Assembly: GCA_003327425.1 (NCBI GenBank)
Contig: QOQW01000016.1
Coordinates: forward strand, 86,564-150,563
Source of the DNA: Candidatus Ozemibacter sibiricus
Lineage (GTDB): Bacteria > Muiribacteriota > Ozemobacteria > Ozemobacterales > Ozemobacteraceae
Reading direction: 5' to 3'
DNA: 64,000 nt
The position numbers were made by a program, and so were the translations under genes. Below are positions 43,465-52,600 of this stretch, piece by piece. Under the pieces are notes generated by a model. That model was not told the DNA's origin and made no database searches. It worked only from the letters and a program-made list of their open reading frames with translations. How positions within the stretch are numbered: the stretch's first letter is position 1; each line of letters opens with the position of its first letter.

Positions 43465-45765
43465 TCACCCTCCTTGCTGTGCCAGATCGAGAACGTGGCT
43501 CTCTTCCTGCACGATCTTGGTCAGGTCGATGATCAGGGCGACGCTGCCGTCGCCCATGATGGTCGCCCCCGAAATGCCCTTCACATTCTTGTAGAAGCTG
43601 CCCAGTGGCTTGATCACCGTCTGGAACTCGCCGATCACCTGGTCGACGACGAAGCCGACCCGATGCTGCCCGACGCTGGCGATGACGATCTGCTGGATGG
43701 CCGGCGCCTGCCCGTCGACGGCGAATTTTTCGCGCAGCGGGATGTACGGCACGATCTGGTCGCGCACCATCACTACATTTTTGCGATAGGTACGAGCCTC
43801 CGTCTCGCGGGTCAGCTCGATGCACTCCTCGACCGCCGCCAGCGGCAGCACGAAGTGCCAGCTGCCCAGCGCCACCACCAGCCCTTCGATGATGGCCAGG
43901 GTCAAAGGCAGGCGCAGCAGGAAGGTCAGGCCCTGGCCCGGTCGGTTCTCGATCTCCAGGGTGCCCCGCAGATCGTCGATCACGGCCTTGACCTCGCCCA
44001 GACCGCCCTCTGCGAAAAACCCCGGCTGGCAGAGCAGGCGCAGCAACTCCTGCCCGGCCAGCTCGTCGGCCGGCAGGGGCAGGCCGAGTGCCTGGGCCCG
44101 CGCCCGCAGCGCGGCCGGATCGAAGCCCTGGCCGTCGTCCCGCACCTCGATGCAGAAATTCCCGCCGAAATGGCGGGCCGTCAGGCTCAGCATGGCCTGA
44201 GCGGCTTTGCCGCCAGCCGTGCGCCGGGCCGGATTCTCCAGGCTGTGGATGACGGCCAGGCGAACCAACTGGCCGAGCGGGGCGCCGAGCCGCTCGATCA
44301 CATCCTTGTCGAGTTCGGTCTCGGTGCCCTGCATCACCACCCGCAGGTCTTTGCCCTGACCGCGGGCCGTCTCGGAGATCGTGGCCCGCAAGGCCTCGAA
44401 GGTGGCGCCGATCGGGAGCATGCGGATCTTCAACGCCCTGTCGCGCAGGTCGGCGCTCAAGCGTTCGAGTTCTTCGGCCAGCGAGGTCAATTCGGCGTCG
44501 TTGCGCCGCGCTGCCACCTGACTGATGCGAGCCTGGACCGTGACCAGTTCGCCGATCAGTTCGACCAGGCGATCGAGCTTCTCGGCCGAGATGCGCAGAT
44601 CGCGCCGTCCCTCGCTGACGGCCTCCGTGGGGGGGCGGGCCGCTTCGGTGAGGGAATCCGGCGACATGGTCGAGGCCGGTCGTTCGTTCGCCCTCGCGTG
44701 CGCCGCGCCAGCAGGAGGATCGGAGGGGGAGGCGGCCCGGGGATCGACCGTGGGCCCAGACGCGGCCGACCCGGTCGCCGTGGCGGCGCGGCTCGCCCCT
44801 GCTTGGAAAGCGGCCTCGGTGGGGGTGATGTCGATCTGCGCATGGTCTTCCACGAACAAGAAGACATCGCGAATGGCGTTCAGATCGGCGTGGGTGTGGA
44901 GAAGGATGTCCCAGGCGAGGTAGCAGGACTCTGGATCAAGGGTGTTGAGAGCGGGGAGCCTGCTCAGATCGGGGCGCACTTCGCACGGGCCCAATTCCGC
45001 CAGTTCCTTCAAGATGCCTACGGGATTGTTGCCGGTCAGGAAGATTCCGGGGTGGGGGGCAAATCGGATCGACCAGGTGGTGGGCGAGCGGGGCGGCTCT
45101 CCCGTTGCTTCGTCGATCCCTGGGTGGCCTTTGGCAGGCGCCTGGACGCTGTCAGAGGGAGGGACCTCGGTGGGAGCTTCCTGTCGGAGCGGCTGACTGG
45201 CTTGCGAGGCCAGAGGGGGCATCGCCCCATCGCGCGGGCCGGGGGTGGGCTCGGATGAGGAGGATGGGCTCGGCCCCGCTGCCCCTTCGGCTGATGCTTG
45301 CGATGCCGAGATGGGTTCACCATCAGCCTGAGGTGGCAAGGCCGCCGGGCCGGTGGCCTCAGGCCTCGCGCGCGGCGTGACTGGTCGGCTGGCCATGGTC
45401 CGAAAATCGACGACCAACTGCCCGATCAGCGCCATGTTCGGGGCCTCGCCGCCGCGCTCGTGGTCGACCAGCAGCCGGATCTGATCGCGGGCCTGCAGGG
45501 TGCGGGCGATCAGGTCGGGGGTCACCTCGAGGCGCCCGGCGCGCACCAGGTCGAACACCGTCTCGATCTCATGGACCACCGCCACCACATCGTCGAACCC
45601 GAACATGCTGCCCGACCCTTTGAGCGTGTGCATGGCGCGGAACACCTGGTCGATGAGATCGCGATCGCGTGGTGATTGCTCCAGGTCGAGCAGCAGGGCC
45701 TCGAGGCTGGCCAGCAGATCGAGGGCCTCCTCGCGGAAGGTCGAGGCGAAGCCGTTCGATGGCAT
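43465..45765 (-). CDS. Second CheA with intact HPt but degenerate ATP-binding (pseudokinase) domain
   Basis: A 766-aa CheA homologue. P1/HPt (1-115) has acceptor His46 in FRAMHTLKGSGSMFG. A disordered Pro/Ser-rich linker follows, then a P2-like domain (WSIRFAPHPGIFLTGNNP..., about 225-310), a second linker, P3 (about 375-440), P4 (about 440-620) and a CheW-like P5 (about 625-755). In P4 the N-box reads VRLAVIHSLE. Leu503 replaces the Mg-binding Asn and Ile506 the Asp of RNSADHG. The G2 glycine loop (GRGVGMDVV in the neighbouring CheA) is deleted, leaving GFFAEGGLGEVK near 582-593. Only the G1 DDGQG remains. It probably cannot bind ATP and would act as a phosphotransfer scaffold phosphorylated by the other CheA. 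This role is inference. Confidence 0.88.
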   Translation of the reverse strand: MPSNGFASTFREEALDLLASLEALLLDLEQSPRDRDLIDQVFRAMHTLKGSGSMFGFDDVVAVVHEIETVFDLVRAGRLEVTPDLIARTLQARDQIRLLVDHERGGEAPNMALIGQLVVDFRTMASRPVTPRARPEATGPAALPPQADGEPISASQASAEGAAGPSPSSSSEPTPGPRDGAMPPLASQASQPLRQEAPTEVPPSDSVQAPAKGHPGIDEATGEPPRSPTTWSIRFAPHPGIFLTGNNPVGILKELAELGPCEVRPDLSRLPALNTLDPESCYLAWDILLHTHADLNAIRDVFLFVEDHAQIDITPTEAAFQAGASRAATATGSAASGPTVDPRAASPSDPPAGAAHARANERPASTMSPDSLTEAARPPTEAVSEGRRDLRISAEKLDRLVELIGELVTVQARISQVAARRNDAELTSLAEELERLSADLRDRALKIRMLPIGATFEALRATISETARGQGKDLRVVMQGTETELDKDVIERLGAPLGQLVRLAVIHSLENPARRTAGGKAAQAMLSLTARHFGGNFCIEVRDDGQGFDPAALRARAQALGLPLPADELAGQELLRLLCQPGFFAEGGLGEVKAVIDDLRGTLEIENRPGQGLTFLLRLPLTLAIIEGLVVALGSWHFVLPLAAVEECIELTRETEARTYRKNVVMVRDQIVPYIPLREKFAVDGQAPAIQQIVIASVGQHRVGFVVDQVIGEFQTVIKPLGSFYKNVKGISGATIMGDGSVALIIDLTKIVQEESHVLDLAQQGG

Positions 45766-45766
45766 C

Positions 45767-45976
45767 CTAAGCCTCCTGGGCGGGGCGCGGGCATCGATCG
45801 AAACTCCCCACCCGCTGGATGTGCCCCTTCTGGATCAAGGCATCGATCAACAAAAAGATCGTGCGATGCAGCACCGGGTTGTCGGGATGCCGGTCATGCT
45901 GGACGAGGGCTCGCCGCAAGCGGGCGATCAGTCCGGGAATGGTCTTGTACAAATACGGATTGGGCATCCTTTTCAC
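45767..45976 (-). CDS. Small 69-aa protein of chemosensory operon, unknown
   Basis: I recognise no family. The 69 residues include PYLYKTIPGLIARLRRAL and a predicted amphipathic helix (HRTIFLLIDALIQKGHIQRV). They end in a Cys/Pro-rich tail (CPRPAQEA). The size and two-helix appearance suggest an adaptor or HTH-like fold. The GTG start overlaps the stop of the CheY-like gene (GTGA), and its stop is 1 nt before the second cheA. Translation is clearly coupled to both, which is the main evidence that it is real. Confidence 0.6.
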   Translation of the reverse strand: MKRMPNPYLYKTIPGLIARLRRALVQHDRHPDNPVLHRTIFLLIDALIQKGHIQRVGSFDRCPRPAQEA

Positions 45977-46338
45977 CCCAACACGCGCTTGATCACCGCC
46001 AGCAGCTGCTCCGGTCGGAAGGGCTTGACGATCCAGCCGGTCGCGCCCGCTTTTCGACCTTCTTGTTTCCGTGCCTCCTGCGATTCGGTCGTCAGCATCA
46101 AGATCGGGGTCGCCCGGAACCCCGGCTCGGCGCGCAACCGGCGAATCAGCTCGATGCCGTCGAGCTGGGGCATGTTCAGGTCGGTGATGATCAGGGACGG
46201 CGGACAGCCGGTGGCCTTCTGCAGGGCGTCGGCGCCATCGACCGCTTCGACGACCTCGAACCCTGCCCCCCTCAGAGTGGCGGTGAGCATGGTTCGCATG
46301 CTCACCGAATCGTCGGCAATCAACACTCGTTGCGGCAT
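45973..46338 (-). CDS. CheY-like single-domain response regulator
   Basis: A 121-aa receiver domain with no output domain. The acidic pocket is Asp9-Asp10, phospho-acceptor Asp53 (IITDLNMPQLDG), switch Thr in MLTTESQE, and conserved Lys in WIVKPFRPEQ. It is the natural phospho-acceptor for HPt domains of the adjoining CheA proteins. GGGGAAGGA stands directly before ATG 46338. Its start lies 19 bp inside the STAS gene and its stop overlaps the 69-aa gene. Confidence 0.93.
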   Translation of the reverse strand: MPQRVLIADDSVSMRTMLTATLRGAGFEVVEAVDGADALQKATGCPPSLIITDLNMPQLDGIELIRRLRAEPGFRATPILMLTTESQEARKQEGRKAGATGWIVKPFRPEQLLAVIKRVLG

Positions 46339-46685
46339 TCCTTCCCCTCGACGATGGGCAGACCCAGCCATGCGTGGGCGGTCATCGGAAACCCCGCCGC
46401 CGCCGCGGTTTGCTGAACGATCGGGCTCGGGCCGGGCGCCCGCAGGCACAACGCCTTGCCTTGTTCGGCGGCCGAGCGCCGAGCCGCCAGCAGGAGCTGC
46501 ACCAAGGTCAGATCGACCGTGGTCACCTGGGACAGATCGATGAGCAGACGCGACGTCTGCGACAACGCCTGAACCAGGGCGTGGTGGACCGTTTTGGCTT
46601 GCTCCAGGCCGATCTCGCCCTGCAGGCGCAGAACGCCACCGCCCATCTGATCAGGGGCGGCGCCGAAAGTACAATGCTCAGTCAT
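46320..46685 (-). CDS. STAS-domain protein
   Basis: A 121-aa STAS (anti-sigma-factor-antagonist-like) domain. The fold is visible in VLRLQGEIGLEQAK, SRLLIDLSQVTTVDLTLVQLLL and a closing helix. At the position of the phosphorylatable DSSG loop it reads TVDLTLVQ, so a Thr stands where Ser is usual. Phospho-switching is possible but uncertain. The C-terminal segment has two Cys. It is the first gene of the second chemosensory operon (STAS, CheY-like, 69-aa protein, CheA, CheR-like, MBL). STAS proteins of this size are also found in other chemosensory operons. GAGGTGGC precedes the ATG. Confidence 0.82.
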   Translation of the reverse strand: MTEHCTFGAAPDQMGGGVLRLQGEIGLEQAKTVHHALVQALSQTSRLLIDLSQVTTVDLTLVQLLLAARRSAAEQGKALCLRAPGPSPIVQQTAAAAGFPMTAHAWLGLPIVEGKECRNEC

Positions 46686-47119
46686 GCCACCTCGCTCGCT
46701 GCATGCATTCGACTTCCATCTCTGTTTTGAGTCTAGCGTGGTGGCCGAGGATTGTTTATCCGCGTCTGCCTGATCGAATTGTCCGGTTCTCGTGACTCCG
46801 CGTGTCAGTACCCTTGGTCTGGCAGATGTCAGAACCCGTCGGCGGCGAATGTCGGCGAAATCCCTCGCGGATCGTGTCGGGAATTTGCCTACACCGAGTC
46901 CGGAAGCCGCTCTCCGTCGCCTGAACGGATGGTCACGGGCCCGGCCGAGCAGCGGGCCCGGCAGTCAGGCGCGATCAGCGATCAGCAGGCATGACCAGCG
47001 GCGGGTAGGCAGAAACGGCGTCGCGCGACGAACCGGAGCCGACGGTGGTCGAGCGGCGCTGGGTCAGCCAGTCGGGCTTCGTCGGTATGAGGCCGAAGCC
47101 ATGGGGCGAACGGGGGGCT
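46686..47119. other. Intergenic region between chemosensory operon and propeller gene
   Basis: About 430 bp between codirectional minus-strand genes. It holds a weak promoter candidate for the STAS operon (TAAACA, 17 nt, TAGACT on the minus strand, near 46730-46760). GGCTTCG and CGAAGCC form a short hairpin near 47082-47107, downstream of the propeller gene. I see nothing else. Confidence 0.35.
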
Positions 47120-48823
47120 TTAGCGTGGCACGGCGGCGGGGTCGCTCGATTCGATGAGGCCCACGGGCAGAATGACGTAGGGGTCTTCGGCCAGGGTCTG
47201 GGCCAGCCGCAGCAAGCAGAGGTCGAACCCCCAGCGGGCCACGAACTCGGAGACCAGCTCGCATTCCTTCAGGCTCAGCTCGGACCAGCGGCCGACCCAG
47301 ATCTTCTCCGCTTTCGGAGAAAGGCTGCGCACGAGGGCGATCCCTCTGGTCACCTGCGGGACCTGCGGATAATCTCCCTGCGGTGCCTGGATCTTGAACC
47401 CGAAGGCCCCGGGGGCGTCGGAAGGCGGTGGCGGCGGAGGCGCCGCCGGATCATCCTCGGGCGGGCTGAACCCATAGCGGTGGAAGAACTGGATGGCGTA
47501 GGCGCCCGAATCATGGTTGGCGTAGATCGGGCGGAAGCGGAACAAGCCGCCGCCTTTGACCGCCACCCACAATTGCCCGAGAGGCGAAAACGTCAGGTCG
47601 GAGATGCGCTTGTTGGCGAGAAACGCCTGGATCCAATCTTCGGGATCCTTGAACCCGGCCGCGCGCATTTCCTCGAGCATGGCGGTGGTCGAGGCGAAGG
47701 CGGGGTCGTTGGGAGCGGCCCGCGCGGCGGCCGCCAGATGCGCCCGGATGCGATCGGCGATCAGACGGGCGATCGGGAAATTCTCCATGAAGCTTTCGGT
47801 GAACCCGATCGGAATGACCTCGAGGTCGGTGGTCGCCCCATACCCCTGCCCGAGCAGGTTGGAGGCGACGGCCGTAAACCACCCCGGCTGCGCCAGCTCG
47901 AACCGGTCGGAGCCGGTCTGCTTGCAGAACGCGCCGTTGGCCGTGGCCAGATACAGGGGAATGTCATTGCCGAAGCGGGCCGCTTTGTCTTGCAGGGCCT
48001 TGATCTCGGCGACGATCTCCTGGTGGGGGCGCCCGGAATCGACGCCGTGCAATCGCCGATCGCGCTGGCTGAGACCACGCAGCATGGCAGCATAGCTGGC
48101 CTTCAGCTTCTTCAGGAATTCCTGGTCCTGGATGTTCCCCCAGGCCATGGCGTAGATCCAGGGGTCGGTGACGCCCTGGGCCTGTTCGAGCGGCACTTTG
48201 TCGAAACCGGCGAACCTGGCTTTGGCCAGGCCATCCGACGTGCCGATCCACAGATTCCCCTGGGGATCGGTGCCCAGGCACTGGATCAGGTTGGCCGGCA
48301 GGCCATGCGCATCGGTGTAACGGGTGAACCCGCCGGCTTTCTTGACCAGACCGCGGCTGGTACCTACCCAGAGTTCCGAGGCGTTCTCCCGCTGGCAGAC
48401 CGACAGGCAGACATTGTCGGCCAGTCCGTCCTCGGCGAAGAACTTGCGGCTGCTGACCGACCCGGAGCCGGGCGGCAGGTAGTTGAGGCCGCTGGCTGTA
48501 CAGACCCAGACCGTGCCGTCGGGACTGATCCAGATGTCGTGGATGGCATCGAACGACAGTCCGGCCTGTTTCTGGGTGATCTGCCGCCATTTGCGGCCGT
48601 CCGGGGCAATGATGATCAGGCCCTTGTCTTCGGTGCCGACGAAGACGTTCCCCTTGCGGTCGACCGCCACGGCGGTGATTTCATCGGAGGGGAAGCCATT
48701 GATCCGGCCGAAATACAGATCATCGCACGTCGCCGAGAAGCAGGCTTCGGCCGGCGCCGGCGCCAGCCCGACCACGATGATCACCGACCACAGCCAGGCG
48801 AAGAAGTGAACGCGACGAGTCAT
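47120..48823 (-). CDS. Exported beta-propeller (Reg_prop-type) protein
   Basis: A 567-aa exported protein. The signal peptide ends at about residue 26 and the next residue is Cys (PAEA-CFSATC), so a lipoprotein form is possible although the lipobox is imperfect. Propeller blades of the regulator-propeller type fill residues 35-210 (FVGTEDKGLIIIAPDG, LWVGTSRGL, LWIGTSDGLAK). A long helical insert follows, then further blades (LWVAVKGGGLFRFRP) and a Pro-rich loop. No signalling output domain is attached. It is a shorter relative of the 768-aa protein at 25976. GGAGGAACACCC precedes the ATG and a TATACT element lies at 48848-48843. Confidence 0.75.
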   Translation of the reverse strand: MTRRVHFFAWLWSVIIVVGLAPAPAEACFSATCDDLYFGRINGFPSDEITAVAVDRKGNVFVGTEDKGLIIIAPDGRKWRQITQKQAGLSFDAIHDIWISPDGTVWVCTASGLNYLPPGSGSVSSRKFFAEDGLADNVCLSVCQRENASELWVGTSRGLVKKAGGFTRYTDAHGLPANLIQCLGTDPQGNLWIGTSDGLAKARFAGFDKVPLEQAQGVTDPWIYAMAWGNIQDQEFLKKLKASYAAMLRGLSQRDRRLHGVDSGRPHQEIVAEIKALQDKAARFGNDIPLYLATANGAFCKQTGSDRFELAQPGWFTAVASNLLGQGYGATTDLEVIPIGFTESFMENFPIARLIADRIRAHLAAAARAAPNDPAFASTTAMLEEMRAAGFKDPEDWIQAFLANKRISDLTFSPLGQLWVAVKGGGLFRFRPIYANHDSGAYAIQFFHRYGFSPPEDDPAAPPPPPPSDAPGAFGFKIQAPQGDYPQVPQVTRGIALVRSLSPKAEKIWVGRWSELSLKECELVSEFVARWGFDLCLLRLAQTLAEDPYVILPVGLIESSDPAAVPR

Positions 48824-49012
48824 GGGTGTTCCTCCGATGACAAGTATACGCGTTTTGGGCAGTCCTGGGGAATGTTGAGCCTGGGTGGGTCGTCCCTTCC
48901 AGGAGCGGATCCGGGGCTCGATGGCCAGGAAGGCAGCGCCCGTCGCGGTCGCCCGCGCACCGGCAAGCGGCGCGATGACAATGCATCGGGCTGGCAGGGA
49001 GGGAAGAGGAGG

Positions 49013-49651
49013 TCAGCCCTGCTCTTCGAGCAGGTGGTGCTCGATGCAGTATTTGACCAGATCGGCCCCGGTCTTCTTGTGCAGCTTCTCGAGAATGCGG
49101 GCCCGATAGGTGCTGACCGTCTTGACGCTGATGGCGAGGGCTTCGCCGATCTCGCGCGGGGCCTTGCCGGCGCCGATCATCTTCAACACCATGAATTCGC
49201 GATGCGACAGGATCTCGTGCGGGGGGCGGTCGGCGCGGTGGTCGCGGAACAGCAACCGCTCGGCCAGATCGGGGGGGATGTAGCGCCCGCCGCTGGCGAT
49301 CTTGCGGACGGCCTCGATGAAGGTCGCGGGCGGCGCGTCCTTGGGGAGGAACCCGGCCGCGCCCAGTTTGAAGGCCCGTGCCGCATAGTGTTCTTCGGCA
49401 TGCATGGTCATCACCAGCACGTTCACCCCTTTATGCCGGGCCCGGATCTGCTCGAGCACGTCGAGCCCGTGCAATCCCGGCAGCGACAGGTCGAGGGTGA
49501 CCACGTCGCAGGGGTGCTGGTCTAGCCACTGAAGGGCGGCCGCCCCGTCGGCCGCCTCGCCGACGACCTGGATGTCGGTCGTCTCGGCGGCGGTCTCGCA
49601 CAGGCCTTTGCGCAGGAGCGGGTGGTCGTCGACAACGAGGACACGGATCAT
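49013..49651 (-). CDS. NarL/LuxR-type response regulator
   Basis: A 212-aa transcriptional regulator. The receiver domain (1-125) has phospho-acceptor Asp54 (VVTLDLSLPG). A NarL-type HTH follows at about 147-205 (LSHREFMVLKMIGAGKAPREIGEALAISVKTVSTYRARI). Its ATG overlaps the stop of the multi-PAS kinase gene (ATGA), which identifies that kinase as its partner. Its target genes are unknown. The C-terminus ends in HHLLEEQG. A perfect extended -10 element lies inside the kinase gene 109 nt upstream, so it may also be expressed on its own. Confidence 0.94.
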   Translation of the reverse strand: MIRVLVVDDHPLLRKGLCETAAETTDIQVVGEAADGAAALQWLDQHPCDVVTLDLSLPGLHGLDVLEQIRARHKGVNVLVMTMHAEEHYAARAFKLGAAGFLPKDAPPATFIEAVRKIASGGRYIPPDLAERLLFRDHRADRPPHEILSHREFMVLKMIGAGKAPREIGEALAISVKTVSTYRARILEKLHKKTGADLVKYCIEHHLLEEQG

Positions 49652-52600
49652 CGCTGCAGCCTCCCTCGAGGGATCTCCAGCCGGATGAGGGTGCCGGACC
49701 CGGGTCTGCTTTCAACGAACAGGGTACCCCCGATGTGCAGGGCACGTTCTTTCATCCCCATTATACCAAGCGAGCGGGCGGCCGTGGGAATCGCTTCAGG
49801 CATGCCGATGCCGTCGTCCTCGACTTCGAAGACCACCCGATCCTCCTCCAGGAAGAGCCGGACGCCGACGCGCCGGGCCTGCGCATGGCGCAGCACGTTG
49901 GTCAGGGCTTCCTGCAGAATGCGGTAGATGGCGATCGACACTTCTTTGGGAAACGCCGCCTCTTCGAGGGTGATCTTGAGGTCGCATTCGATCCCGGAGC
50001 GTTCATGGAAGTTGGCGACCTGCCAGTCGATGGCGGCGATCAGCCCCAGATCGTCGATCAAGCTGGGCCTGAGTTCTCGGGCGATGCGGCGGACGGTCTC
50101 GAGGGCCTGGTGAGCCAGCGTTCCCACCTCCTGCACTTTGGCCCTGAGTCGATTGGTGGCAATGGTCCCCAAGGGCTGGTTCAGCCACTCGGCCACGCGG
50201 TTGATCTCCACTTTCATGCCGGTCAGGAGTTGCCCCAGATCGTCATGGATCTCGCGCGAGACTCGGGCTTTCTCGTCTTCCCGAATGGTCTCGAGTTTCG
50301 AGGCCAGGGCATGCAGCCGGTCGTTCGACTCGCGCAGTCGTTCGGCGGCCTGCTTCTGGGGCGTCAGATCCTGGATGGCGGAGACCCGGGCTGGTTCACC
50401 GCGGTATCTGGTTTCCTTGGGGGAAATCCTGACCCATCGTTTCTGGTCATCCAGGCGAACCAGTTCGGTCTCATAGGGCTGTTCGAGATGATTTTGGATG
50501 TTGGTTCGCACCAGGGATTTCCAGGGCTCCTGGAAGAATTCGGTGATGGAGCGACCTAGGACTTCCGTCAAGGTGGCAGCGCCGACCAGGCCGGCGAGCT
50601 GGCGGTTGCCGTCGATGATCCGGCCGTCGTGGGAAAGGATGACGATCGCTTCATCGGCCGCTTCGGCCAGGGCCCGGAACCGTTCCTCGCTCTCCCGCAA
50701 TTCGGCCTGGGCCTTCCGAAGAGACGTGATGTCGCGCGTGATCGTCAGAACGGTGCGCACCTGCCCTTGTTCATCGCATTCAGGGAACAACCGACATTCC
50801 AGGTCCCGGGTCGCCGTGGGGGTTGCGAACCGGAATTCCGCCACCTGCGATTGCCCGGTGGCGAGCACATGGTCGAACGCCCGTCGCCAATCGTTGACCA
50901 ATCCTTGGAATTCCGCGGGGAGCGTATCGATGGTGCGATCGAGGAAGAATTCGGGCGGCTGGCCCAACAGGCGGACGATGGCGGGGCTGACATAGAGCAC
51001 GCCGCCGTTGCGATCGAGGCGGCCCACGGCGTCGTCGAGGTTCTCGACCAGGGCGCGGAATTTCTCTTCGCTTTCTTCAAGGGCGTTTTCGATCAGCTTG
51101 CGGGAGGTCACGTCGGTGATCATGACCGCGAACTGCCCCGGCCGAGGTCGGAACGCCGAGACTTCGTAATAGCGGTCAAGGGTGGCGGTGTAGTGTTCGA
51201 ACGACAGCGTCTCGCCGGTCTGGACCACCTGGCCGTAGGTGGCGATCCAGAAGGGTTCGACGCCGGGCAGCACTTCCCGCACCGTGCGGCCGATGATCTC
51301 ATGGGCCTTGAGCCCGGTCATCTCTTCGAAGGCGGGGTTGACCTCGAGGAACCGATAGTCATGGGGGCGTCCATGGTTGTCAAAAAGCATTTCGTGAAGG
51401 GCGAAGCCGCTCCCCATTCTGGTGAAGAGCAGGCGGTATTTTTCGCGACTTTCTTCGAGGGCCTGTTCGGCGCGTTTGCGCTCCGAGATGTCGCGGGCGA
51501 TGCTGATGATCATCGGCCGGCCCTGGAAGGTGACCAGCGAGGCGGAAATCTCGGTGGGAATCCGGGTGCCGTTTTTGCTCACGTGCTCGGTTTCGAAGAT
51601 CAAGCTTCCCTGCTGTTTGATGGTGGCGATCCGTTCGGGAAGCAGAACCGCAAACTCGGGGGCACTGAGATCGGCCGGCCCCATCCTCAGCAGCTCCTCG
51701 CGGGTATACCCCAGCCGCCGGCAGGCGGCGGTGTTCGCTTCGAGGAAGACCATCCGTTCATCATAGATGAAGATGGCGTCGCCGGCCTTCTCGATGAAGG
51801 TGCGGAAGCGCTCTTCCGATTCGGCCAGAGCCGCCTGGGCCTGCCGGATCTCGGTCACATCCCGGGCGACATGGACGCTGCCCAGCAGGTTCCCCTGGCC
51901 ATCGCGAATGGGGGAGGCCGTGATCAGAAAATGGCCTCGCAGGCGAGATTCCCAGGCGTCGGAGGAATGTTCGAGCCCGTCTCGCAAGAGCCGTTCGTGG
52001 GGACAAGTGGGTGGCGGTGCGGCCGGATCGTGCATCAGCTCATAGCAGAACCGGCCTTGCGCCGCGGCAGGGTTTATGCCCAGGCGGTTCGCCATGGCCT
52101 GATTCATGCGGATGATCTTGCGGTCAGGGCTCAGAATCGCGATCAGGTCGGGCACGGCATTGAACGTCCGCTCCCATTCTTCTTTGGCTCGGAGGATCTC
52201 GGCCTGCTGCTCGCGCTCTCGGGTGATATCGCGGACCATGGTGAGCAGCCGGCCTTTGCCCGCGGTGGTGGGCAGGGGCAGCAGGCGGGTCTCGGTGATG
52301 TACCGCTGTCCCTGGTACAGGGTTTCTTCTTCCGATTGGACCAATGTTCCGGTGGTGCGGGCGCGGGCCATACCTTCTTCCGCACCCTTGCCTAGGAAGG
52401 GGAAAAGCTCTCGAACCGTTTTCCCTTGAAAATCGGTCGGTAGGCCCATTCGGTCGAGCTGGGCGAGGAGGGAGCGATTCATGAACACCAATCGGCCTTG
52501 TTCGTCGGTGATATGAATCCATTCGGGAATGGCATCGATCACCGCCTCGAACATCGCTTCCGACGCTTGCAGCGCCTGTTCGGCCTGGCGCCGTTGCACG

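Noticed and set aside
47045..49525. 826-aa plus-strand open frame
   Set aside because: Antisense of the propeller and response-regulator genes, without motifs.
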